This document shows, piece by piece, positions 46,636-55,916 of a DNA stretch of 64,000 bases; within the stretch, counting starts at the first letter, position 1; each line of letters opens with the position of its first letter. The stretch comes from Lachnospiraceae bacterium (GTDB taxonomy: Bacteria; Bacillota; Clostridia; Lachnospirales; Lachnospiraceae), in the NCBI GenBank assembly GCA_017520425.1, contig JAFXFO010000031.1, positions 1 through 64,000 of the forward strand. The letters run 5' to 3'. A program made the translations under genes and the position numbers. The notes beneath the pieces were generated by a model, which worked only from the letters and a program-made list of their open reading frames with translations, was not told the origin of the DNA and did no database searches.

Positions 46636-47592
46636 TTATTCTACCGACGCGGCAGAGAATAATACTGCCAGCATGGTCATCATTACTTCTTCTGCGGTGG
46701 ATTCGGTAGCATCTTCTGCTTCTGCAGGAACCTCAAGGCTTTCGATTTCATCAATCAGCATAACCATAGCCACGCCATCCTGATCCATAACACATTTTTC
46801 AATCTTCTGGGTTTCACGATTTACAAAATATGTAGCTTCGGTGCCTTCTGCTAACACATCCAAAACATCATAAATCACACCATCTTCTTCCACAGCTTCT
46901 CTATAGTTTACAGACTCTACGGCATCTGTATCAAGCACACCGGTATCAGACATGCTAAACATAGTATCCACATCTTCTTCACTTTCTACAGGCGCCCATA
47001 TCCACTGGGATTCACCCTGCATCTCAACAAATGCGTACATCTTTTCTTTTGTGGCATACATATCAAACATAGCTTCATCAAATTCATAGCACATTCTCAT
47101 ATTGTCGCCATCCATAGCGATAATCAAATCAAAGGTCATTTCATCTGATACAGCAGCGCATGTTATCTGTGTTTTTTCGCTCATGATGTCGTCTCTTGAG
47201 AAATAATCATCATAAGCATTTGACCAATCTTCGTCGTCTGCAATTACAGTTTCTTCTTCCTCTGTTTCAATAACTTCTTCGGTTTCAACAACATCCTCAG
47301 TTTCAACAACTTCTTCGGTTGATTCTACTACTTCTTCGGTTGATTCTACTACTTCCTCAACTACTTCTTCGGTTGATTCTTCTGCAACTTCTTTGGATTC
47401 TTCCTTTGATTCCTCTTTGGATTCTTCTTTAGATTCTTCCTTAGATTCTTCCTTGGATTCTTCCTTTTCTTCTTTGCTTTCTTCTACAGAAGCCTTTACA
47501 TCATCAGAATCAGCTTCTTTTTCACCACAACCGGTAAATAACATAGCAGTCATGGTCAGAGCCATAACAAGTGTTAATAATTTTTTCTTCAT
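46636..47592 (-). CDS. Lipoprotein with one domain of the same family (copy 3) and EESK repeats
   Basis: A 318-residue lipoprotein with Cys22 in MLFTGC. The linker (about residues 36-115) is made of ESKE repeats and then VVESTEE repeats, encoded by 12- to 21-base tandem DNA repeats that can expand without changing frame. A single C-terminal domain begins DWSNAYDDYFSRDD and contains WIWAPVESEEDVDTMF, YDVLDVLAEGTEATYFVNRETQKIEKC, matching domain 1 of the two neighbours. It is probably the founding form of the tandem family, with the other two having a duplicated domain (inference). Confidence 0.82.
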   Translation of the reverse strand: MKKKLLTLVMALTMTAMLFTGCGEKEADSDDVKASVEESKEEKEESKEESKEESKEESKEESKEESKEVAEESTEEVVEEVVESTEEVVESTEEVVETEDVVETEEVIETEEEETVIADDEDWSNAYDDYFSRDDIMSEKTQITCAAVSDEMTFDLIIAMDGDNMRMCYEFDEAMFDMYATKEKMYAFVEMQGESQWIWAPVESEEDVDTMFSMSDTGVLDTDAVESVNYREAVEEDGVIYDVLDVLAEGTEATYFVNRETQKIEKCVMDQDGVAMVMLIDEIESLEVPAEAEDATESTAEEVMMTMLAVLFSAASVE

Positions 47593-47789
47593 AATTTTCT
47601 CCTCTCTTTTGCTCCCTCACATGGTATCATCCTAGCAAAACACTTTATCATTGTCAAGTGATAACAAAATAAAATGCCCTGTAGAAATCCTCCCCCTCAT
47701 AATTACAAAATCATTATAACAATAATCATTCAAGGAGAAAAGTTGAAATAATGCACTATATAATCCTATAAAATATCACATACTGCACA

Positions 47790-49238
47790 TTAAAAGGTTA
47801 CGGGCTGCACATTTTCGTCTATGGGACAAAACTTATATTCCGGAAACAGTTCCAAAAGTTCCTCCAAAGCTTCCGCAGTCACACTTACAGTATCATGGGC
47901 CAGCATTACCACTACTTTGCGTCCCAAGGTGCTTTCCTTTGCATTTTTAAGTAATTTTTCCTTATTTGGCTTCTTTACCGCATCCTCCAGACTTGCATTC
48001 CAGTCGAAATATACATATCCGGCAGCAGTCATCTTTTCTATGATTTCTTTATACACCTTTTTATTGTAGCTATTAATACTTCCGCCCGGAAAACGGAACA
48101 ATTTGGTTTCCACACCTGTAATATTCTCTATGATATTCTTAGCCTCCTCAAAATCTGCCATATATGCTTCCGCATTCTCATAGATAACATTGTAATCATG
48201 ATTGTAGCAATGAATACCGATGGTGTGACCTTCTTCTGCGATTCTTTTTGCTGTTTCCGGATTCTTTTCTACATTCTTACCAATCAGGAAGAATGTGGCC
48301 TTAATGTTCTTTTCTTTTAAAACATCCAGTACCTTATTGGTACTATCCGTATAGGGACCGTCATCAAAGGTTAAATACATGGTTTTCGGATAAAAATACA
48401 ACTCTATCGCATCTGCCATGCCCTGTACCAGCTTTTCACAATATTCCTCTGTTTGCAGTTTTGTTCTTTCTGCCTCATTGGAAAGAAAGCCGGTTTCCAC
48501 CAGGCAAGAAGGTACTGCGCTATCCCGTATTATTACAAGATTATCGGCATCCATAATCCCTCTGTCCTTTGCCTTGGTATAAAGAATCGTATATTGCTGA
48601 ACTAATCTTGCTAAACGTCTGCTATCCTCACCCGATGCCTCACAATACCAGGTTTCAATCCCCTGTACGCCATAATCTTCACAAGCATTTTGATGAATAC
48701 TGATTAAAATATCTGCATTTGCTTCTTTTACGCATTCCAGTCTGCTAAGTAATTCTTTCTTTTCATCACCATTCGTAGTCAAAACCACCTGAAATCCCAG
48801 CTGCTCCAGCTTCTCTTTCAAAAGCATTCCTAATTTCTGATTGATGACTTTTTCTTCCGCACCTTCAAAGCTACAGCCCTCATCCATACCGCCATGTCCC
48901 ATATCGATGGCCACTATATTGATTCCGTCATCCTGATTACGGATGATATTATCTTCCATGTTATTTGAAGAGGATTCTTCCTGAATTTCTTCATCACATT
49001 TCACAGGCGCATCCGATTCTGTTTTCGCATCTTCCTCCGCTTCCTGAGCCAGTACCTGCTCCGGAATATTTATGCTATGACCTTCTACCGGGAAGTATTT
49101 GCCGTTTAAGGGTACGAACCAGACTCCCGAAAATACAGAAAGCAACAAAATCAAACACATGACATATCCTTTCACTCTTTTTTGCCATGCCTTTTTCTTT
49201 TGCTGCTTCTGAAACCAAGATGCTTCCTGTACGTACAT
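47790..49238 (-). CDS. Bifunctional N-acetylmuramoyl-L-alanine amidase and polysaccharide deacetylase
   Basis: A 482-residue envelope protein with one N-terminal membrane helix (about 24-42) and a linker. Residues about 106-280 are an Amidase_3 domain: His115 (DMGHGG), Glu129 (AEEKVIN), His182 (ISIHQN), Glu248 (VETGFLSNEAE). Residues about 285-475 are a NodB-type deacetylase: Asp292 and Asp293 (TFDDGP), His343 and His347 (HCYNHDYN), and FRFPGGS. All known catalytic and zinc residues appear intact in both halves. GGGAGGT precedes the ATG. The amidase cuts the peptide from muramic acid; the deacetylase acts on N-acetylated glycan. Both halves would act outside the membrane on peptidoglycan. Confidence 0.93.
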   Translation of the reverse strand: MYVQEASWFQKQQKKKAWQKRVKGYVMCLILLLSVFSGVWFVPLNGKYFPVEGHSINIPEQVLAQEAEEDAKTESDAPVKCDEEIQEESSSNNMEDNIIRNQDDGINIVAIDMGHGGMDEGCSFEGAEEKVINQKLGMLLKEKLEQLGFQVVLTTNGDEKKELLSRLECVKEANADILISIHQNACEDYGVQGIETWYCEASGEDSRRLARLVQQYTILYTKAKDRGIMDADNLVIIRDSAVPSCLVETGFLSNEAERTKLQTEEYCEKLVQGMADAIELYFYPKTMYLTFDDGPYTDSTNKVLDVLKEKNIKATFFLIGKNVEKNPETAKRIAEEGHTIGIHCYNHDYNVIYENAEAYMADFEEAKNIIENITGVETKLFRFPGGSINSYNKKVYKEIIEKMTAAGYVYFDWNASLEDAVKKPNKEKLLKNAKESTLGRKVVVMLAHDTVSVTAEALEELLELFPEYKFCPIDENVQPVTF

Positions 49239-49327
49239 TGACGGTACCTCCCTATGTTTGTCTCTTTATAATACAAGCATATTCGTAGCACTCATCAAAT
49301 GTTCATAATCTTTGCATAAAATCTGCA

Positions 49328-50158
49328 TCATTCTGTAATTTTCAAAAATAATTCGTTAATTCCCTCATAGAAACCTATGGTAACCGTAGTTATACCACTC
49401 TCTCCCCCGGGGAAGCAATAACGTTCAAAATAGGGGGTAGTCTCTAAAAGAGGATTGTCGGAAGTATCCTTCGTCATGCCCTTAAGCTCCAGATAGTCGC
49501 TCCAACTCTTTACCATCTTTTCCGGCTCCAGTTCCTCCCAGGTCTCATCAATTCGTACATAAAACTCATATATTTTTCCGGTCCGGGCATCTATATAAGC
49601 ATCCAATAATCGATTGGATTTGTCCGCATTTTGCTGGCTGGTATACAGACTCACCTTCCAAACAGGCATATTATTTCTGGGATCCAATACATCAATGGCA
49701 GAATATAATTGTGCTTCATATGCGGACTTTTCAATGGCTTTGATACCGCCAGGCAATACCCCTAAGTCTTTTAACTCATCTATTTCCTGATTGCATATCT
49801 CATAAACCTGCTCTTCCTTGATCTCCTTGTCGGTAGGTCCCTTTTTATTGATAATAAATGCATAGGAACCTGACAATTCCTCATACATCATGTTCTCATT
49901 GGCCAATCTGTTGTTTTTGCTCTGTTCTGTTTCCGGCAATTCCTGATATTTCAGACACATGGACAAAATATATAGCTTTTCATTACTGGTAAGTTCATAT
50001 CGGTATCCTTCACCGGTGCTTTCCAATTCCTCCACGGAAACCTTATTCATGGAATACTTGTCTCGGTAGTTTGATAGCTTTTCCGGGCCCCATATAGCGA
50101 AACACAATATCAGTACCACAAAGAGTGCCAATATACTGTATTTAATCCAGCACTTCAT
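49328..50158 (-). CDS. Membrane-anchored PepSY-like partner of the histidine kinase
   Basis: About 276 residues from the ATG that has AGGAGG nine bases upstream; a GTG six bases earlier is too close. One N-terminal membrane helix (YSILALFVVLILCFAIW) anchors an external domain. Residues near 170-205 (MPVWKVSLYTSQQNADKSNRLLDAYIDARTGKIYEF) look like a PepSY-type fold with a product strand DARTGKIY. No enzyme motif is visible. It overlaps the kinase gene by 17 bases, so translation is coupled. The likely role (inference) is to modulate the sensor domain, as YycH/YycI-like proteins do. Confidence 0.75.
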   Translation of the reverse strand: MKCWIKYSILALFVVLILCFAIWGPEKLSNYRDKYSMNKVSVEELESTGEGYRYELTSNEKLYILSMCLKYQELPETEQSKNNRLANENMMYEELSGSYAFIINKKGPTDKEIKEEQVYEICNQEIDELKDLGVLPGGIKAIEKSAYEAQLYSAIDVLDPRNNMPVWKVSLYTSQQNADKSNRLLDAYIDARTGKIYEFYVRIDETWEELEPEKMVKSWSDYLELKGMTKDTSDNPLLETTPYFERYCFPGGESGITTVTIGFYEGINELFLKITE

Positions 50159-51569
50159 GCTCACTTACCTCCTCCCATGGTATCAGGAAGCTGAATCTGC
50201 TACCTTCGCCCACTTTACTTTCTATGTGCAATTCACTATTATGAAGCCTTAGTATTTCCACGCACAATGCCAATCCCAAACCTGCACCGTTTCTGCTTCT
50301 GGAACGGGACTTATCCACCATATAGAACGCATTGGTGATTTTATCACATTCCTCTTCCGGAATACCCATACCATAATCTTTTACAGAGAATAAATATCCC
50401 TGTTCCAATCTTTTTCCTATGATTTCTACCTTGCCACCTTCATCCGAGGCTTTGCAGGCATTATCCACCAGATTTATCATGACCGACTTCAGCAAATCAC
50501 TTTCGACTTTTATGGTAGCTTTCTCATAATGACAACGAATCTTTACACGGTCATATTCCCCATAGATTTCCTTCAGATAGTCAAATATTTTCTCCGTATC
50601 TATCTTCTGCTTCTCGATATCCAATCGTTTGGTCACGATAATATCCAAAAGACGAAAGGCCATGGCCTCCAGGCGTTTTCCTTCCGTAAATATATAGTTA
50701 GCGGACACAAATGCCTTTTCTTCATCCATTTTCCTGGAACGAAGCATATCCGCATAACCGATAATAGCAGTCAAAGGTGTCTTAAGTTCATGGGCAAATG
50801 CTGCAATAAACTCTTCTCTGGCTTGAATCTCATTCTCCAGCATATTGATATTCTGCTCCAGATTTGCGGCCATCATATTAAAATCATCTGTTAACTGTCC
50901 CATTTCATCGTTACTGATAACCTTAGCCCGATAAGAATAATCGCCCTCCGTCATTTTGTGAGTGGCCTTGGTCAGCAAACGAATGGGCTTGGTCAGCCAT
51001 CGGCAGATCAGATACATAATAACCGATGCAATCACCAACACAAAGAGGATTACTTTACGATAAACTTCAAAGCCCTCCTTGCGCTCCTCATATATTTGCG
51101 TAATATCCTTCATGGTTTCCAAGTGAAGTACTCTGTCAAGTGCCTCCATTTTACAACCGGTGTGAATATAATAGCGGCCATTCACTTCCCGAAGCTGATA
51201 TATCTTACCATCCTTGGGGATTTGTTGCAGAAAACCTTCATCTACTCCAAACCCTTGTCCCAAATATAAGGTATTTCTTTCCTCATCGGATATATGCAGC
51301 ATACGGGTACTGTTATTCTGTCCGCCATGCTCCAGGCTGTAACCGATTTCTTCGATGGTGGTATCCTGTAACATATCATATCTTGAAGGAATATTAAGTG
51401 CTGCTGTTTCAAAGGCAAACTGCAAAATACTGCTTTCATCAAGTGCCTGTTTTGTTTCACGTTCCAGAGACGTTTCAAACACGAAATTCACAAAGCTGTA
51501 TCCGCCCACGCCCAAACATACAGCTACTATTACGATATTCCACAATAAAATCTTGTATAGTAGTTTCAT
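50142..51569 (-). CDS. Membrane sensor histidine kinase
   Basis: About 475 residues from the ATG with GGAG six bases upstream (a TTG twelve bases earlier overlaps that site). Two membrane helices (about 5-30 and 173-190) flank an external sensor domain of roughly 140 residues. A HAMP domain (TKPIRLLTKATHKMTEGDYSYR) follows, then the dimerisation/phosphoacceptor helix with His260 in FAHELKTPLTAIIGYADML and the ATPase boxes (NLVDNACKASDEGGKVEI; VKDYGMGIPEEECDKI; GAGLGLALCVEIL). It phosphorylates the adjacent OmpR-type regulator. The signal is unknown. Confidence 0.95.
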   Translation of the reverse strand: MKLLYKILLWNIVIVAVCLGVGGYSFVNFVFETSLERETKQALDESSILQFAFETAALNIPSRYDMLQDTTIEEIGYSLEHGGQNNSTRMLHISDEERNTLYLGQGFGVDEGFLQQIPKDGKIYQLREVNGRYYIHTGCKMEALDRVLHLETMKDITQIYEERKEGFEVYRKVILFVLVIASVIMYLICRWLTKPIRLLTKATHKMTEGDYSYRAKVISNDEMGQLTDDFNMMAANLEQNINMLENEIQAREEFIAAFAHELKTPLTAIIGYADMLRSRKMDEEKAFVSANYIFTEGKRLEAMAFRLLDIIVTKRLDIEKQKIDTEKIFDYLKEIYGEYDRVKIRCHYEKATIKVESDLLKSVMINLVDNACKASDEGGKVEIIGKRLEQGYLFSVKDYGMGIPEEECDKITNAFYMVDKSRSRSRNGAGLGLALCVEILRLHNSELHIESKVGEGSRFSFLIPWEEVSEHEVLD

Positions 51570-51583
51570 TTTCTTCTCCAAAC

Positions 51584-52237
51584 TTATATCTCTAAACGAT
51601 ATCCTACTTTATATACTGCTACCAGATGCTGTTCCCAGCCCATCTTTTTGCGCAATCTCTGCACATGCAGCTCCAAGGTCCTGCTATCTGCAATATATTC
51701 ATCCCCCCAAACCTTTTCATAAAGGGTTTCCTTAAACAATGCCACATTCTTATTACGTATAAACAATAAAAGCAGACCATATTCTTTGTTAGTCAGCACA
51801 ATGGTTTTACCGTTCTTCATAACCTTTCTGGCCTCCGTATCCACCAATACATCTCCTGCCTGTAGAACCGATTGGGTCTTATGAAATCTTCTTAAAACCA
51901 CTTCCACTCTGGCGATCAGTTCCACCACATCAAAGGGTTTGACCAGATAATCTTCCGCTCCCAGCTTTAATCCTTTCACCCGGTCCTTTACCTCATGCTT
52001 GGCAGTGATAAATATAACCGGAATCTTCAGCGGCCGGATATATTCTATAATGTCATATCCGTCCGCACCCGGAAGCATAATATCCAAAAGAATCAAATCA
52101 AACTGTTCCTTTTCTATCAAATCCAAGGCATCAAAACCATTCTGTACAGTCTTACAACTATAACCCGCTGCAGACAAATTCATATCTATCAAATCGCAAA
52201 TCGCTTTTTCATCATCTACAATCAAAATCCTTATCAT
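51584..52237 (-). CDS. OmpR/PhoB-family response regulator
   Basis: A 217-residue regulator starting at MIRILIVDDEKA, with GAGGGG well spaced before it; a longer open frame has no ribosome site. The receiver domain has acidic pocket DDE (8-10), phosphoacceptor Asp52 (LILLDIMLPGADGY), conserved Thr in IFITAKHE and Lys in DYLVKPFD. The C-terminal winged-helix domain (LTNKEYGLLLLFIRNKNVALFKETLYEKVWG) binds DNA. It is 14 bases before the kinase gene. Confidence 0.96.
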   Translation of the reverse strand: MIRILIVDDEKAICDLIDMNLSAAGYSCKTVQNGFDALDLIEKEQFDLILLDIMLPGADGYDIIEYIRPLKIPVIFITAKHEVKDRVKGLKLGAEDYLVKPFDVVELIARVEVVLRRFHKTQSVLQAGDVLVDTEARKVMKNGKTIVLTNKEYGLLLLFIRNKNVALFKETLYEKVWGDEYIADSRTLELHVQRLRKKMGWEQHLVAVYKVGYRLEI

Positions 52238-52248
52238 TTTTATCCCCT

Positions 52249-53334
52249 CTAGTTCTTTGTATTTTCTATCTGCCAGCCCCAATATTTTCTGATTTCCTGT
52301 ACCACATCATCCAATTTATGGTCATTTGTACAGACGAAGCTGTTTATAAATTCTGTATCTTCCACAAAACCGCCGGTACGCTGATAATAAATGGAACATG
52401 CACTCTTTACAAGTCGCTCTCCGGATGGCGATTCATAACTGTATCTGGCCAACACTATAATATCCTTCATGCCGTCACCGTCCACATCCTTACAGGTGAT
52501 TCCTCGTAATGAGTATAGATTATCGTATTCTCCCATGGGCTGGAAGCTCCAAACGATATCTCCGTTGTCATTTATCAAATAAATCATAAACACTTCATAA
52601 TCACCCATACTGTATGTACCGGGAACCACCTGTAGCTTACCCATTTTTTCAAAATTTCTGGGATAGCTTTGTTCATTGATAATATCAAATCCCTGTTCCA
52701 AAAGTTCTTCTGTAGTGGTTGCGGTATACAGAAATTCCGTTGATTTGCCGTCTCTCACAAAGGAAATAATACATCTGGCACTTTTATTCATGCCAAAGCG
52801 ATTGATTTTTTCAGACACACGATAGTCTCTGTAAAAACCACCATTCTTTTGAAACAGCACATCACCCACTTTATACTTCTTGGTCACATTATCCGCAGTC
52901 ACTTTCCTACATTTGGTGATTAATACAATATCCTTCAGATTGTCTCCGTTCACATCCAAAAAGGATACTGCAGCTATTTCTACATTGGGCTGACGCATCA
53001 CACCCATTTTCTGATAGTTGGTCTCCAGCTGATTGGTTTTGTACAAAACTTTCCCCGTATAATCCGTGATAAAAACAGCCATTCGATTGTATTTTTTGTC
53101 CAATGCAGGAACAAAAGTGACAGGTTCCTCACCAAATCCCTCAAAAACTTCTGAAAAGACCTGTCCTTCAATAATACGGAATCCGCATTTCGATATATCT
53201 TCATAATTATGAATCTTTTGAAAACGATTCTCAAATTCTTCATACTGTTCTTTAATCTGACCGGCTGCTTTCGCATGTATGGGCAGTAACAAGCTTATTA
53301 ACATTATCACTATCATTAAAATGTATTTTTTCAT
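52249..53334 (-). CDS. Secreted FG-GAP/VCBS-like repeat protein upstream of the two-component system
   Basis: About 361 residues starting at MKKYILMIVIMLIS; other ATGs lie 15 and 54 bases earlier but without good ribosome sites. A signal peptide (YILMIVIMLISLLLPIHAKA) is followed by a beta-rich domain with two calcium-type loops, DVNGDNLKDIVLIT and DVDGDGMKDIIVLA. These resemble the loops of FG-GAP/VCBS beta-propeller repeats. It ends eleven bases before the regulator, so it heads the four-gene operon. A role as an extracellular input to the sensor is an inference from position. Confidence 0.75.
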   Translation of the reverse strand: MKKYILMIVIMLISLLLPIHAKAAGQIKEQYEEFENRFQKIHNYEDISKCGFRIIEGQVFSEVFEGFGEEPVTFVPALDKKYNRMAVFITDYTGKVLYKTNQLETNYQKMGVMRQPNVEIAAVSFLDVNGDNLKDIVLITKCRKVTADNVTKKYKVGDVLFQKNGGFYRDYRVSEKINRFGMNKSARCIISFVRDGKSTEFLYTATTTEELLEQGFDIINEQSYPRNFEKMGKLQVVPGTYSMGDYEVFMIYLINDNGDIVWSFQPMGEYDNLYSLRGITCKDVDGDGMKDIIVLARYSYESPSGERLVKSACSIYYQRTGGFVEDTEFINSFVCTNDHKLDDVVQEIRKYWGWQIENTKN

Positions 53335-53486
53335 CTTTTGTTTCCTCATAAACAATACATTTCCAAAGTACCTATCATAGTATAACATTATTTTACTGAA
53401 AATAGGGCATCATTTTTGCATCAAAAATTACCGCCCGGTACGACAAAAAATTGTCGCCATTGTACTCGTGAAATTTCCTATCACAC

Positions 53487-53512
53487 AAAAAACTCCCCGC
53501 ATCTGCGGGGAG
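53487..53512 (-). terminator. Intrinsic terminator of pta-ackA
   Basis: CTCCCCGC-ATCT-GCGGGGAG (53493-53512) is a perfect eight-pair stem followed on the minus strand by TTTTTT (complement of 53487-53492), twelve bases beyond the ackA stop. Confidence 0.93.
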
Positions 53513-53524
53513 CCTGATTTAATA

Positions 53525-54721
53525 CTATTTTACTAATCTTACGGTTTCTCTGGCAATCGCTAATTCTTCATTGGTAGGAATCACCATAACCTTGGTACGG
53601 GAATCTGTGGTGGTTACCACCAGGTCTAAACCTCGCTTGTTGTTTAACTCCTGATCCAATTCTATACCAAGATATCCTAAGTACTCACAGATGATATTTC
53701 GAATAATAGGACCGTTTTCACCCACACCTGCGGTAAAACAAATCACATCCACACCATTCATGGCTGCCACAAAAGCACCGATATACTTCGCCACGCGATA
53801 GCAGAAAGTCTTCATGGCACGTACCGCATGCTCATCTCCTGCAAGATAACCGTCTTCAATATCTCTAAAGTCAGAGGATAAGTTGTTTGACAAACCGTAA
53901 ACACCGGACTTTTTATTCAGGATGTTCAGCATTTCAGTCACATTCTTGTCTTCTTTATTGGCAATAAACTCTACGATGGCAGGGTCAATATCACCGGAAC
54001 GGGTACCCATAATCAATCCCTCCAAAGGAGTCATACCCATTGATGTATCTACACATTTACCATTCTTCACTGCAGATACAGAGGCACCATTACCTAAATG
54101 ACATACTATGGTCTTTATGGAATCATAAGGAACACCCAACACTTCTGCAGCTCTCTTGGATACATAAGAATGGCTGGTTCCGTGAAAACCATATCTTCTC
54201 ACCTTATAATTTTTGTAATACTCATACGGCAAACCATACATATATGCTTCTTCCGGCATGGTCTGATGGAAAGCGGTATCAAATACTGCTACCATAGGTG
54301 TATCCGGCATCAGAGTCTTACATGCATCAATACCGATTAAGTTTGCAGGATTATGAAGAGGTGCCAAATCATTACATTCTTCAATCGCCTTAATCACTTC
54401 ATCATTAATCAAAGTGGCTTCTGAGAACTTCTCTCCTCCATGAACCACGCGATGTCCCACTGCACCGATTTCGCCCAAATCCTTCACTACACCGGTCTTT
54501 TCGTTGGTTAATGCCTGTAATACCAGACGGATACCCTCTTTATGATTAGGGATATCTACCACTGTCTTTTCTTTATCACCGCCTGCCGGTGCATAAGTGA
54601 TAAAGCTTCCGTCGATACCGATTCTTTCACAATTACCTTTTGCAATGCATTTCTCTGATTCGCTGTCAATCAGCTGGAATTTCAAAGAAGAGCTACCGCA
54701 ATTGATTACTAAAATATTCAT
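53525..54721 (-). CDS. ackA: Acetate kinase
   Basis: A full-length 398-residue acetate kinase. It opens with NILVINCGSSSLKFQLID (phosphate loop). Other signatures are AVGHRVVHGGEKFSEA, VFDTAFHQTMPEEAY, RRYGFHGTSHSYV, CHLGNGASVSAV, MTPLEGLIMGTRSGDIDP and CFTAGVGENG. It makes ATP and acetate from acetyl phosphate. It lies 12 bases after pta and shares its promoter; together they form the acetate branch of fermentation. Confidence 0.98.
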   Translation of the reverse strand: MNILVINCGSSSLKFQLIDSESEKCIAKGNCERIGIDGSFITYAPAGGDKEKTVVDIPNHKEGIRLVLQALTNEKTGVVKDLGEIGAVGHRVVHGGEKFSEATLINDEVIKAIEECNDLAPLHNPANLIGIDACKTLMPDTPMVAVFDTAFHQTMPEEAYMYGLPYEYYKNYKVRRYGFHGTSHSYVSKRAAEVLGVPYDSIKTIVCHLGNGASVSAVKNGKCVDTSMGMTPLEGLIMGTRSGDIDPAIVEFIANKEDKNVTEMLNILNKKSGVYGLSNNLSSDFRDIEDGYLAGDEHAVRAMKTFCYRVAKYIGAFVAAMNGVDVICFTAGVGENGPIIRNIICEYLGYLGIELDQELNNKRGLDLVVTTTDSRTKVMVIPTNEELAIARETVRLVK

Positions 54722-54733
54722 AATTCTTTCTCC

Positions 54734-55735
54734 TTATACTAACTGGGCCTGCACTGCAGTAAGAGCTACAACACCCACAATATCCTGCCATGAGCAACCT
54801 CTGGACAAGTCATTTACAGGTCTGGCTATACCTTGAAGCATGGGACCGTAAGCTTCTGCGCCACCCAATCTCTGTACCAATTTGTAGCCGATATTACCCG
54901 CATCCAGATTAGGGAATATCAATACGTTCGCTTTGCCTCCAACAGGGCTTCCGGGTGCTTTTGACTTAGCTACGCCGGGTACCAGTGCCGCATCAGGCTG
55001 CAATTCACCATCAATCAACAGGCTGGGATATTCTTCCTTGGCAATTCTGGTGGCCTCTACCACCTTGTCCACCAATTCATGACTGGCGCTTCCCTTGGTA
55101 GAATGACTCAACATAGCTATACATGGTTTCGGTCCTACCAAAGCCTTAAAGCTTCTGGCTGAAGAATCTGCGATCGCAGCCAACTCCTCTGCATTGGGAT
55201 CCTGATTCAGCCCGCAGTCTGCAAAAATAAAGGTACCGTTTTCGCCCAAATCCCTAAACTGGGTATCCATAATAAAGAAGCCGGATACCAGCTTTACACC
55301 GGGAGCAGTCTTCAATATCTGAAGCGCCGGTCGTAAAGTAGCTGCTGTGGAATGATTGGCACCTGCCACCATACCATCCGCATCATTGGCTTTAACCATT
55401 ACAATACCATAGGTTAAATAATCGGTAAGCAAAGTCTCTCTTGCTTTCTCCATGGTCATTCCCTTTGCTTTACGGGTTTCATATAATAAATTTACATAAT
55501 CTTCAAATTTAGGGTCAGTTTTTGGATTAACAATCTTCACACCGGTCAAATCTACTTCCAACCAGCCCGCACCATCTGTAATCTTTTCTTCATCACCAAT
55601 CATAATGATATCGGCAATCTTCTCTTCCATAATCTTTGCTGCCGCAATCAATGTTCTTTTGTCATTAGATTCCGGAAGAACAATGGTCTTCTTATCCAAT
55701 CTTGCACGATCTTTAATCATATCAATATATGACAT
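54734..55735 (-). CDS. pta: Phosphate acetyltransferase
   Basis: A 333-residue phosphotransacetylase of the short (single-domain) type. Signatures are [111 protein letters not shown]. It interconverts acetyl-CoA and acetyl phosphate. GGAAAGGAG lies just upstream of the start. First gene of the pta-ackA operon. Confidence 0.98.
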   Translation of the reverse strand: MSYIDMIKDRARLDKKTIVLPESNDKRTLIAAAKIMEEKIADIIMIGDEEKITDGAGWLEVDLTGVKIVNPKTDPKFEDYVNLLYETRKAKGMTMEKARETLLTDYLTYGIVMVKANDADGMVAGANHSTAATLRPALQILKTAPGVKLVSGFFIMDTQFRDLGENGTFIFADCGLNQDPNAEELAAIADSSARSFKALVGPKPCIAMLSHSTKGSASHELVDKVVEATRIAKEEYPSLLIDGELQPDAALVPGVAKSKAPGSPVGGKANVLIFPNLDAGNIGYKLVQRLGGAEAYGPMLQGIARPVNDLSRGCSWQDIVGVVALTAVQAQLV

Positions 55736-55799
55736 GGTAACTCCTTTCCGCGAAATCTACGCAGTAAACTTTCTATTTGTCGTGATTCTATAAAAACTC

Positions 55800-55828
55800 T
55801 TAACAAAATTCATTAAATATATTATACT
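55800..55828 (+). promoter_or_regulatory. Promoter of tmcAL
   Basis: TTAACA (55800-55805) and TATACT (55823-55828) with 17-base spacing, 88 bases before the tmcAL start. It overlaps the -10 box of the opposing pta promoter. Confidence 0.55.
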
Positions 55829-55849
55829 AAATACACTAGTCAGAAACAA
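55821..55849 (-). promoter_or_regulatory. Promoter of pta-ackA
   Basis: On the minus strand TTGTTT (55844-55849) and TATAAT (55821-55826) with 17-base spacing, about 85 bases before pta. The perfect -10 makes this the main promoter of the divergent region. Confidence 0.65.
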
Positions 55850-55916
55850 GGAAAACAATGCAGAAAATTGTATAATTTCAGATACATTTTTCATCCATTG
55901 GAAAGGGGGAGATACT

